From assembly GCA_025354885.1 (NCBI GenBank), contig JANXLY010000213.1:1-43161 (forward strand): a DNA stretch of 43,161 nt, in the 5' to 3' direction. The position numbers and the translations under genes were made by a program. Below are positions 34,432 through 42,272 of this stretch, one piece after another (position 1 is the stretch's first letter; every line of letters begins with the position of its first letter). The stretch is from Acidobacteriota bacterium (GTDB lineage Bacteria > Acidobacteriota > Terriglobia > Bryobacterales > Bryobacteraceae). The notes under the pieces were generated by a model. That model made no database searches, had not been told where the DNA came from, and saw nothing but the letters and a program-made list of their open reading frames with translations.

Positions 34432-34842
34432 ATGGCATATCCAGAACAATTTTTGACACCGATGCGCGAAGACCTGACCCGGTTTGGCGTTGAGGAAGCC
34501 CGCACACCAGAAGCTGTCGATGAAGCGCTGAAGGCAGATACTGTACTGATGGTCGTGAATTCGATCTGCGGCTGTGCAGCGGGCAAGGCCCGTCCAGCGA
34601 TTGGGGCAGCACTGCAGAATGTAAAGAAGCCGACGAAGTCGGCGACCGTATTTGCTGGCGGCGACGAAGCAGCGACCGCGCATCTGCGCAACCTGTTGAG
34701 CCAGTTCCCGCCTTCGAGCCCTTCCATATTTCTGTTCAAAGATGGCAAGCCGGTCTTCGCTTTGCATCGGCGTGACATCGAGACCAGCGATTCGTTTACG
34801 CTTTCGATGCGCCTGAAAGAAGCCTTCGAGCAGCACTGCTAA
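34432..34842 (+). CDS. BrxA/BrxB-family bacilliredoxin
   Basis: 136 residues, a thioredoxin-fold protein with a CGC active site (NSICGCAAGKARPAI, C46 and C48), which marks the YphP/YqiW bacilliredoxins. PSIFLFKDGKPVFALHRRDI is the later strand-helix-strand. In Bacillus these remove bacillithiol from proteins. Whether this organism makes bacillithiol cannot be told here. It overlaps the next gene by one base (TAATG), so it is the first gene of the lysine/DAP transcript. Confidence 0.9.
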   Translation: MAYPEQFLTPMREDLTRFGVEEARTPEAVDEALKADTVLMVVNSICGCAAGKARPAIGAALQNVKKPTKSATVFAGGDEAATAHLRNLLSQFPPSSPSIFLFKDGKPVFALHRRDIETSDSFTLSMRLKEAFEQHC

Positions 34843-35870
34843 TGTTTGAGCCGATTGCTTTGACGCGCCGGTTGGTGGATATCGAATCCATCACCGGCAA
34901 TGAGATGCCCGTGTCCATAGAGCTCGAAGGGATTCTTCGGAAACTGGCCGCTCGCTTTGATGGCGTTGTGGAGCGGATTCCAGTGGAGCCGGAGCGGGAC
35001 AACCTGTTCTGCTACTTCGGACAGCCACTAGTGACGCTCTCAACACACATGGATACTGTGCCGCCTTTTTTTGCATCGCGTGAGGATGACGAGTTCATCT
35101 GGGGCCGTGGGACTTGCGATGTCAAAGGGATTATTTCTGCCATGCTTTGCGCCGGAGAAGCGCTGCTGCTTGAAGGGAAGCGGAACTTTGGGTTTCTTTT
35201 CGTCGTTGGTGAAGAGCGGAATAGCGTGGGGGCCTATCATGCGGGGCGCAACCCGCGTGGATCGCAATTCATCATCAACGGCGAACCGACCGAGAATCGG
35301 CTGGCACTGGGATCGAAGGGTGCGCTACGTATCGAGCTGGTTGCCAAGGGAAAGATGGCGCATTCGGCTTATCCGGAACTGGGCGAGTCAGCAATTGAGA
35401 AGCTGCTCGATGCTCTCGAAAGGATTCGCCGGGTTGCACTTCCCCGAAGCGAGATTCTGGGACCGTCGACTATGAACATCGGATTGATCTCAGGCGGCAG
35501 GGCACCGAATGTGATCCCGGATGCGGCGAAGGCGGAGCTTCTGATCCGTCTGGTGGACGATGGTGACTCGACCGTTGCGGCGATTCGTGGGGCTTGCGCT
35601 GATCTCGTCGAGGTGGTTGAGGTGCTGCGGATTCCAGCAGTTCTGCTGGGTGGAATGGACGGCTTTGATACGATGGTAGCTTCCTATACCACTGACATTC
35701 CGGCATTTCAGGGCACCTGGGGACAACCCTACCTCTTCGGCCCTGGCACAATTCACGTCGCACATACGAGCGAGGAACGAATGCCAAAAAAGCAATTGCT
35801 GGATGCAGTGGCAATTTATCAAAAAATGGTAAGGACGCTGCTCGAAAGATGTCATCCCGTATTGAAGTAG
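34842..35870 (+). CDS. dapE: M20 family metallopeptidase, probable succinyl-diaminopimelate desuccinylase
   Basis: 342 residues. M20 metal sites are all visible: LSTHMDTVPP (H69, D71), GRGTCDVKGI (D93), GEERNSVG (E124 catalytic, E125), INGEPTE (E148) and a final HVAHTSEERMP histidine. It has the lid domain (GKMAHSAYPELGESAIEKLL). Context points to DapE, because the cluster makes the succinylated intermediate with dapD. ArgE-like or other deacylases are also possible. It overlaps asd by 22 bases. Zinc- or cobalt-dependent in the family. Confidence 0.8.
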   Translation: MFEPIALTRRLVDIESITGNEMPVSIELEGILRKLAARFDGVVERIPVEPERDNLFCYFGQPLVTLSTHMDTVPPFFASREDDEFIWGRGTCDVKGIISAMLCAGEALLLEGKRNFGFLFVVGEERNSVGAYHAGRNPRGSQFIINGEPTENRLALGSKGALRIELVAKGKMAHSAYPELGESAIEKLLDALERIRRVALPRSEILGPSTMNIGLISGGRAPNVIPDAAKAELLIRLVDDGDSTVAAIRGACADLVEVVEVLRIPAVLLGGMDGFDTMVASYTTDIPAFQGTWGQPYLFGPGTIHVAHTSEERMPKKQLLDAVAIYQKMVRTLLERCHPVLK

Positions 35871-36895
35871 GTGTACTTGGTGCCACCGGCATGGTGGGCC
35901 AGAATTTTGCCAGACTCCTGGCCGATCATCCATGGTTCAAACTGACCTGGGTTGGAGCTTCTGCCCGTTCGGCGGGCAAGAAGTACGGCGAGGCAACGTC
36001 ATGGCGGCTGGACGGCGTAATGCCAGAAAGCGTTGCGAACCTGACGGTGAGCGAATGCAAGCCGGGCAATGCCCCCAAGCTTGTGTTCTCGTCTATGGAC
36101 GCCGATGCGGCCACCGAGATCGAACAGGCCTTTGCTGAGGCTGGACACATTGTTGTTTCGAATTCAAAAAACTTCCGCATGGAGAGCGACGTGCCGCTGC
36201 TCGTACCGGAAGTGAATGCCGATCACCTTGCGCTCATCCGGGTGCAGCAGGCTCGCCGAGGCTGGAAGGGCGGGATCATCACAAACCCGAACTGCGTGGC
36301 TGTGCCGCTTGCAATGGCGCTGGCGCCGTTCAAAAAATACGGCATTACCAAGTTCATTACGACCAGTATGCAGGCGGTGAGTGGCGCGGGTTATCCGGGC
36401 GTTGCGTCGATGGACATTCTGGGGAATGTAATTCCTTACATTGGCGGAGAAGAGCCGAAGGTGGAAGAAGAGCCGCTTAAGATCCTTGGCGATCTTCGGG
36501 GCGACCATGTGGTGGACCTTAACGCGAAAGTGAGCGCACATTGCAACCGCGTGGCTGTAGTCGACGGGCACACGCTGACGGTGAGCGTCGAATTGACCGA
36601 GAAGCCAAGCTTCGAGCAGTTACTCAGCGACATAGAGAATTTTCGGGGCCTGCCGCAGGAGCGAAAGCTACCGAGTGCGCCGCCTGTTCCGCTCGTGTAT
36701 ATGACCGAGAACAACCGGCCGCAACCGCGCCGTGATGGTCCTCGCGATGGTGGGATGACGGTGTTTATGGGCCGCTTGCGACCCTGCTCGATTTTTGACT
36801 GGAAGTTTGTCTGCCTCGGGCACAACACGATTCGTGGGGCGGCAGGCGCGGCGGTCTTGAATGCCGAGCTGATGCAGAGCGAGGGATTGCTCTAA
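35849..36895 (+). CDS. asd: Aspartate-semialdehyde dehydrogenase (archaeal/fungal type)
   Basis: 348 residues. The NADP-binding start is VGVLGATGMVGQNFARLLAD; the active-site cysteine is in IITNPNCVAVPLAMAL (C149); TTSMQAVSGAGYPGVASMDI and a catalytic histidine in AHCNRVAVVDGHT follow. The last two motifs and the length fit the archaeal/fungal-type ASADH rather than the usual E. coli form. It reduces aspartyl-4-phosphate to the semialdehyde for lysine, threonine and methionine. Its presence in this otherwise bacterial DAP cluster is typical of a few phyla. Confidence 0.93.
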   Translation: MSSRIEVGVLGATGMVGQNFARLLADHPWFKLTWVGASARSAGKKYGEATSWRLDGVMPESVANLTVSECKPGNAPKLVFSSMDADAATEIEQAFAEAGHIVVSNSKNFRMESDVPLLVPEVNADHLALIRVQQARRGWKGGIITNPNCVAVPLAMALAPFKKYGITKFITTSMQAVSGAGYPGVASMDILGNVIPYIGGEEPKVEEEPLKILGDLRGDHVVDLNAKVSAHCNRVAVVDGHTLTVSVELTEKPSFEQLLSDIENFRGLPQERKLPSAPPVPLVYMTENNRPQPRRDGPRDGGMTVFMGRLRPCSIFDWKFVCLGHNTIRGAAGAAVLNAELMQSEGLL

Positions 36896-36899
36896 GCCC

Positions 36900-38222
36900 A
36901 TGATCGTCATGAAATTCGGCGGTACAAGCGTGGAATCGGCCGCCGCGATTGAGAGACTGGCTGGCATTGTGCGCGCCCGGATTGCCGAGCAACCCATTGT
37001 CGTGGTTTCTGCGATGGGCAAAACCACGAACCGATTGCTTGAAGCGGCCGATCTGGCCGTGGCAGGCAGGCGCGAAGAGGCCCTTGAAAAAGTGGAGGCG
37101 CTTCGGGCTTTTCACCATGCCGAGGGCGATGTTTTTGGTGCGGCCGAATTGATCGAGGAGCATTTTAGAGAACTGACGGAGCTGGTACGCGGCTTGGCAA
37201 TTCTGGGAGAACTGACACCCCGAAGCGTGGACGCGATCTCGGGCTTTGGAGAAAGGATTTCGAGCCGCATTGTGGCATTGGCTCTTCAGGCAAGGCACGT
37301 TGATAGCCGGGCGGTAATCGTGACCGATGAGCGGCACACATTGGCGGTTCCGCTTTATGCCGAGACCAATGTAAGGCTGGCGGCGATTGAATGGGGCGAG
37401 ATCAGTGTGATGGGCGGATTTATCGGGTCGACACGGGCCGGAGTGACGAGCACGCTGGGCCGCGGCGGCAGTGACTTTACAGCAAGCATTGTAGGCGCGG
37501 GTGTTGGTGCGAAACAGATCGAAATCTGGACCGATGTGGATGGCATGCTGACTTGCGACCCGACGGTATTGCCGGGTGGGCGGCGCGTGAAGAGCCTGAG
37601 CTTTGCCGAGGCGGCTGAGCTTGCTTACTTTGGAGCAAAGGTGTTGCATCCATCGACCGTCGTGCCAGCGATTGAGAAGAACATTCCGGTATACATTCTG
37701 AACTCACGGAGACCAGAGGCAAGCGGGACAAAAATCACGGCTGAGGGCCCGGTGACGAAGAGCGTTGCGAAGTCGATCTCCTGCAAGAAGAGTATTACGC
37801 TCGTGAATATTCAATCGACGCGAATGCTGATGGCGCATGGTTTTCTGCGACGGATCTTTGAAGTGTTCGACAGGCACGAGACGTCAGTAGATATGATTGC
37901 GACGAGCGAGGTAAGTGTGTCGCTGACGATCGACAACGTGGCGAAGATCGAAACGATTGCCGGAGAGTTGCGGGAATTTTCTGAGGTCGATATCGAGCAG
38001 GACAAGTCGATTGTGTGTCTGGTAGGTGACAACTTGCGCTGGCAGCCGGGAGTGGCGCACCGGGTGTTTCGTGCGCTAGACCCGGTGAATGTGCGGATGA
38101 TCAGTCAGGGCGCAAGCTTGCGCAACCTGAGCGTGGTGGTAGCGCAGAGCGACTTGCGCAATGCGGTGGAACGGCTGCATAAGGAATTCTTTACGGACGT
38201 AGACCCGGAGGTATTTGAATGA
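36900..38222 (+). CDS. lysC: Aspartate kinase
   Basis: 440 residues. The kinase domain opens with MKFGGTSVESAAAIERLAGI, has SVDAISGFGERISSRIVALA, and the GRGGSDFTASIVGAGVGAKQ loop with EIWTDVDGMLTCDP. Two ACT domains follow (ITLVNIQSTRMLMAHGFLRR; CLVGDNLRWQPGVAHRVFRA), the usual site of allosteric inhibition by lysine or threonine. First committed step from aspartate. It follows asd by four bases and overlaps dapB as ATGA. No lysine-riboswitch-sized leader exists, so control is probably allosteric. Confidence 0.95.
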   Translation: MIVMKFGGTSVESAAAIERLAGIVRARIAEQPIVVVSAMGKTTNRLLEAADLAVAGRREEALEKVEALRAFHHAEGDVFGAAELIEEHFRELTELVRGLAILGELTPRSVDAISGFGERISSRIVALALQARHVDSRAVIVTDERHTLAVPLYAETNVRLAAIEWGEISVMGGFIGSTRAGVTSTLGRGGSDFTASIVGAGVGAKQIEIWTDVDGMLTCDPTVLPGGRRVKSLSFAEAAELAYFGAKVLHPSTVVPAIEKNIPVYILNSRRPEASGTKITAEGPVTKSVAKSISCKKSITLVNIQSTRMLMAHGFLRRIFEVFDRHETSVDMIATSEVSVSLTIDNVAKIETIAGELREFSEVDIEQDKSIVCLVGDNLRWQPGVAHRVFRALDPVNVRMISQGASLRNLSVVVAQSDLRNAVERLHKEFFTDVDPEVFE

Positions 38223-38908
38223 AGATCGCCATGGTGGGCTACGGCAAGATGGGCAAGATGATTGAAAGCCTTGCACCCGAGTATGGGGGTGAGGTGGCGT
38301 TGCGACTGGATGAGTTCAACAATGTCGATCAGGTGATGATGACGCGCGAGCAGTTTGCGGGTATAGACGTGGCGATTGAATTCACGACTCCGCATACGGC
38401 AGTGCCGAACATATTGAAGTTGGCTGATTTGGGCGTGCCGACCGTTGTAGGGACGACGGGCTGGCTGGAAGACTTGCCCCGCGTGGAAGCGTATGTGAAG
38501 GAGAAGCAGGGCACGCTGGTTTGGAGCCCGAATTTCTCGATTGGCGTAAACCTTTTCTTTGCCGCCGTGAAGCAGCTTTCAGCACGGATGGAAGAGTATC
38601 CGGAGTACGGTGCCTACGCCTGGGAGATTCATCATGCGGCAAAGAAAGACGCACCGAGCGGGACGCTCAAGATGGCGGTGAAACAGATGCGGCAGGGTGG
38701 CTATACGCGCGAAGTGAGCGAGAGTTCGAACCGCGCTGGAGCGGTGCCGGGAACGCATGAAATTGGTTTTGATACTGCTGCGGATACGATTACATTAAGA
38801 CACACGGCACGGAGTCGTGAGGGCTTTGCCCGTGGGGCGTTGAAGGCAGCGCAGTGGGTAAAGGGCAAGACGGGCGTTTACGAATTTAGCGAGATTCTGT
38901 TTGGATAA
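38219..38908 (+). CDS. dapB: 4-hydroxy-tetrahydrodipicolinate reductase
   Basis: 229 residues, slightly short for the family (about 240-270). Nucleotide loop MKIAMVGYGKMGKMI, then VAIEFTTPHTAVPNILKLAD, VVGTTGWLE, the conserved NFSIGVNLFF, and the catalytic EIHHAAKKDAPSGTLKMA with the histidine/lysine pair. A C-terminal TITLRHTARSREGFARGAL strand completes the fold. Reduces the DapA product with NAD(P)H. The start overlaps the lysC stop by four bases. Confidence 0.95.
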   Translation: MKIAMVGYGKMGKMIESLAPEYGGEVALRLDEFNNVDQVMMTREQFAGIDVAIEFTTPHTAVPNILKLADLGVPTVVGTTGWLEDLPRVEAYVKEKQGTLVWSPNFSIGVNLFFAAVKQLSARMEEYPEYGAYAWEIHHAAKKDAPSGTLKMAVKQMRQGGYTREVSESSNRAGAVPGTHEIGFDTAADTITLRHTARSREGFARGALKAAQWVKGKTGVYEFSEILFG

Positions 38909-38918
38909 GGATATGAGC

Positions 38919-39791
38919 ATGTTCGAAGGCTGTGGCACGGCGCTAATCACGCCATTTCAGAAGAACGGTAGTCTCGACGAGAATACGCTGAAGAAGCTGG
39001 TAAGGCGGCAGATTGAAGCCGGCATCCACTTCCTGGTGCCTTGCGGGACGACGGGCGAGAGCCCGACACTGACGCATGCAGAACATCTGCGCGTGGTTGA
39101 GATCACGCTCGATGAAGCGAAGGGGCAGGTGCCGGTGCTTGCTGGCGCTGGCGGCTACAACACGGCGGAGGTAATCACGCTCGCGAAAGAGCTGGAAGAG
39201 ATGGGCGTCGATGGGCTGTTGAGCGTTACGCCTTACTACAATCGACCCACGCAAGAGGGTCTGTATCAGCACTACAAGGCGATTGCGAAAGCGGTCATGA
39301 TTCCGATTATTCTCTACAGCGTTCAGGGCCGGACGGGCGTGAACATTGAGCCGGGGACGCTGAAGCGCCTGGCGGCGATCAAGAACATTGTGGGAGTGAA
39401 GGAAGCTTCTGGAAGCATGGCGCAGGTGGCGCGGGTGATCCAGGAGGTGCCGGAAGATTTTCTGGTTTTGAGTGGCGATGACAGCGTGACGATTCCGCTG
39501 ATGGCGCTGGGCGGTAAGGGTATTATTTCGGTGGCGGGGAATCAGATTCCCGGTGAGATGGCGAACCTGGCGGAGGCCTGTCTCAATCAGGACTTTGGCA
39601 CGGCCAGGTCCATTCAGAGGCAGTTTCTACCCTTGATGGAAGTGAACTTCATTGAATCGAATCCGATTCCGGTGAAGGCGATGATGGCGCAGATGGGACT
39701 GTGCAAGGAGGTCTGGCGTTTGCCGTTGGTGCCTCCGTCGGACGCAAGTCTAGTGAGAATCAAAGAAGTCATGGCGCAGGTGGGTCTTTAA
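38919..39791 (+). CDS. dapA: 4-hydroxy-tetrahydrodipicolinate synthase
   Basis: 290 residues. (Beta/alpha)8 barrel with [38 protein letters not shown] (tyrosine of the catalytic triad), and the Schiff-base lysine in [19 protein letters not shown]. Condenses pyruvate with aspartate semialdehyde. I chose ATG 38919 because an AAGGA lies seven bases before it; TTG 38901 and ATG 38913 are in frame. dapD follows with a one-base overlap (TAATG). Confidence 0.95.
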   Translation: MFEGCGTALITPFQKNGSLDENTLKKLVRRQIEAGIHFLVPCGTTGESPTLTHAEHLRVVEITLDEAKGQVPVLAGAGGYNTAEVITLAKELEEMGVDGLLSVTPYYNRPTQEGLYQHYKAIAKAVMIPIILYSVQGRTGVNIEPGTLKRLAAIKNIVGVKEASGSMAQVARVIQEVPEDFLVLSGDDSVTIPLMALGGKGIISVAGNQIPGEMANLAEACLNQDFGTARSIQRQFLPLMEVNFIESNPIPVKAMMAQMGLCKEVWRLPLVPPSDASLVRIKEVMAQVGL

Positions 39792-40627
39792 TGCAGCAGG
39801 CGATTGAGGCGGCGTTTCAAATTGCGGCGAGTGAATTGGGGGAGGCCGAGCAGCGGCTTTTTCAGCAGTTCAAAGCAGGGCTGAACGAAGGCAAGTATCG
39901 GGCGGCGAGCCCGGATGCGAGCGCGGCAACGGGCTGGGTTGTGAATTCCTGGGTGAAGAAGGGAATTCTGCTGGGCTTCCGACTTGGGCAGATTGTGGAC
40001 ATGAGCGTGAACGTGCAGCGCCAGCCATTCTTCGATAAGGCGACTTATCCGGTGAAGACGTTTACGGAGCAGAGTGGAGTGAGGATTGTGCCGGGCGGGT
40101 CCAGCATCCGGGATGGCTGTTATGTGGGGCGTGGCGTGACGTGCATGCCACCGATGTACATTAACGCCGGAGCCTATGTGGATGATGGGACGATGGTGGA
40201 TAGCCATGCACTAGTTGGCAGTTGCGCGCAGATCGGCAAGAACTGCCATCTGTCGGCGGCGGCACAAATTGGTGGAGTGTTGGAACCTGTTGGCGCGATG
40301 CCCGTCATTATTGAAGATGAAGTGATGGTGGGCGGCAACTGTGGCGTTTATGAAGGCACAGTGGTGAAGAAGCGGGCTGTTCTTGGTAGCGGCGTGATTC
40401 TGAACCGTTCGACGCCGGTTTACGATCTGGTGAATGAGCGTGTGCTGGTGGCGACGGACGATATGCCGCTGGTGATTCCTGAGCACGCCGTGGTGGTACC
40501 GGGAGCGCGTCAGGTCTCGAAGGGCATTGGCAAAGAGTGGGGCATCTCACTTTATACGCCGGTGATCGTGAAGTATCGAGACGAAAAGACCGATGGCAAA
40601 TTGCAGTTGGAAGATCTTTTGAGGTAA
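39791..40627 (+). CDS. dapD: Tetrahydrodipicolinate N-succinyltransferase
   Basis: 278 residues. An N-terminal helical domain precedes a left-handed beta-helix of hexapeptide repeats: [80 protein letters not shown]. The sequence runs as in DapD, so the route is the succinylase branch, matching the M20 deacylase upstream. The aminotransferase DapC, DapF and LysA are not in this window. Followed after three bases by the propeller gene. Confidence 0.95.
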   Translation: MQQAIEAAFQIAASELGEAEQRLFQQFKAGLNEGKYRAASPDASAATGWVVNSWVKKGILLGFRLGQIVDMSVNVQRQPFFDKATYPVKTFTEQSGVRIVPGGSSIRDGCYVGRGVTCMPPMYINAGAYVDDGTMVDSHALVGSCAQIGKNCHLSAAAQIGGVLEPVGAMPVIIEDEVMVGGNCGVYEGTVVKKRAVLGSGVILNRSTPVYDLVNERVLVATDDMPLVIPEHAVVVPGARQVSKGIGKEWGISLYTPVIVKYRDEKTDGKLQLEDLLR

Positions 40628-40630
40628 CGA

Positions 40631-41668
40631 ATGCGTTTTGCATTGTTGATTGTTTTATTTGTGACGACGAGTCTTTTGGCTCAGAATCAGGCGCGCTTTG
40701 GTGCGCAGATTCCGCTCGAGATGTCAGCGCTGGGCAATGTTGTGCAGGTGACGACGGACGGTGCGAGCCGGAAGCCGCACTGGTCTGTGGACGGCAAGAA
40801 GCTGATGATTATTTCGAGTGAGGGGAGCAAGTGCCCGCAAGCGTATTGGATGGATCCGCTGACGAAAGAGCGTAAGCTGGCTTCGTCCGGCAAGGGGAGC
40901 GTGCGGTCTGCAGTTCCGCTTGTGAAGAGCAAGAGCTGGGTGTACGATTCGACGCAAGATGCAGGGGATGCTTGTGCGCCGACGATGTTGGGTAGTGTGC
41001 CAGCGGCATTCAATATTTTTTTGAGCAACGAGAAGGGCAAAGTGCAGCGGCTTTCGAGTGCAGATGGATATGACGCTGATATTGATGTGAGCACGTCGGA
41101 GAAGCTAATCGTTTATACGAGCCAGGCGAGCGGGGATATTGAAGTGTGGACGATGGAATGGGACGGGATGAACAAGAAGCAGTTGACGCATACGGTTGGG
41201 TATGACGGGGATCCGAATGTGTCGAATGATGGCCGGCGGATTGTGTTCCGGAGCAGCCGGACAAGGACGCTGGAAGCACAGAAGCTGGTGAAGGAAGAGC
41301 TTGCGTTTGGAAGGGCGCAAATGGCGCCAAGCGAAATTTATGTGATGAATCTTAAGGGCGGCGACGAGAAGCAGATTACGAGTTTTGGTTGCACCCTGTT
41401 GCATCCGGCCTGGACGCCGGATAATCGGAGAATTGTATTTTCGTCCAATCTACCGAGTTGTGTCGGGGACAAGTTTGAATTGTTTATGGTGAACCTGGAC
41501 GGGTCGGAACTAGTGCAACTGACGAAGGGGAGCAAGTTTGTCGGGGAGGCGAGCTTTTCGCCTGATGGCAAGACGGTTGCGTATACAAAGGATGGCAATA
41601 TTTATAAGGCCGACTGGCTGGCGACGGCACCGCCGCCGGACACGCTTTCACCGCTTTCAAAGCCGTAG
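40631..41668 (+). CDS. Exported TolB-like (PD40) beta-propeller protein
   Basis: 345 residues. Signal peptide FALLIVLFVTTSLLAQ, then PD40-type blades: TTDGASRKPHWSVDGKKLMI, VGYDGDPNVSNDGRRIVFRS, FGCTLLHPAWTPDNRRIVFS and SKFVGEASFSPDGKTVAYTK. TolB-like propellers bind proteins in the periplasm; this stand-alone version has no recognised partner here. Its function in a lysine operon is unclear; it may just be an end passenger. It begins three bases after dapD. Confidence 0.8.
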   Translation: MRFALLIVLFVTTSLLAQNQARFGAQIPLEMSALGNVVQVTTDGASRKPHWSVDGKKLMIISSEGSKCPQAYWMDPLTKERKLASSGKGSVRSAVPLVKSKSWVYDSTQDAGDACAPTMLGSVPAAFNIFLSNEKGKVQRLSSADGYDADIDVSTSEKLIVYTSQASGDIEVWTMEWDGMNKKQLTHTVGYDGDPNVSNDGRRIVFRSSRTRTLEAQKLVKEELAFGRAQMAPSEIYVMNLKGGDEKQITSFGCTLLHPAWTPDNRRIVFSSNLPSCVGDKFELFMVNLDGSELVQLTKGSKFVGEASFSPDGKTVAYTKDGNIYKADWLATAPPPDTLSPLSKP

Positions 41669-41677
41669 GGGGGATTC

Positions 41678-41790
41678 GCAAGACTCGAAATTGGTTTCGT
41701 TCCTGCTTTTTTCAGGATGATGTCGCGCAGCCCATCCACTTCAAACGATTTAGCAAGAATTGAAATTGGTTTCGTTCCTGCTTTTTCAGG
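41678..41790 (+). repeat. Two 38-39 nt direct repeats separated by 36 nt
   Basis: Copies at 41678-41716 and 41753-41790 share GAAATTGGTTTCGTTCCTGC plus a T run and CAGG, with three substitutions before the core and one extra T in the first copy. Each can fold a small GAAA/TTTC hairpin followed by a T-rich stretch. No third copy and no cas gene are visible. The period is 75 bases. Confidence 0.8.
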
Positions 41791-41801
41791 TGAGTCTGGA
41801 T

Positions 41802-42259
41802 TGCGTTCTCCAAACGCAGATGGGCTGCGGGCGCAGTTGTGGCGTCAGCAGCGAGGGAGGGATTCAGTTGTCCAAGAACTTGAGGATAGGGCTTTCGCCC
41901 GCTCCTCGATCTATTATCCGGCGTGGCAACCTAATTTTTGGAGTGCGCGGAGAGGCTATGAGTAGGATTCGGAAGGACTTAACGAAGGCTAAAATTTCTG
42001 TGAATGACTTCCATGAGCACGTACAAGACCTTAGCTCACAACCCAGGATGAAAATGGAAAGGTGGAAGATGGTAGAGGAAGGCGGATAAGAGATCGGTTT
42101 TGTTCTGGATCAGTCAAGGCCGTTGTGAATGTGATCGGGGCGATGAGGTTGGCACAACCGAATGGGACAGCGGCGCAAGGACAAGAGCCCGCGAAGGAAT
42201 ATCGTATCCGCATTGAATCGCCCAAGCCGCCGGCAGAGGAGGAAGAAAGCCCGTCGTAT
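41802..42259 (+). other. Noncoding left flank of the IS110 recombinase with hairpins
   Basis: About 460 bases without a convincing complete gene. Hairpins seen: TGCGTT/AACGCA at 41802-41818 with a five-base loop, and a 26-base hairpin at 41882-41907 (GAGGA/TCCTC outer, GGGC/GCCC inner, TTTC loop). An open frame from 42062 continues into the recombinase region in the wrong frame. IS110 elements carry a bridge (seek) RNA in the noncoding end before the recombinase, so this is the place to look; the RNA itself and the element's left end are not identified. Confidence 0.4.
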
Positions 42260-42272
42260 ATGAGTCGTATAG

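Noticed and set aside
34842..36900. A lysine riboswitch controlling lysC or asd
   Set aside because: All gene junctions here overlap or are a few bases long, so there is no leader that could hold it.
36765..37649. 294-codon minus-strand open frame across asd and lysC
   Set aside because: Antisense to two well-supported genes and without protein-family features.
41678..41790. A true minimal CRISPR array
   Set aside because: Only two copies, with mismatches and a length difference, and no cas gene in the window. Kept as a direct repeat and as an open question.
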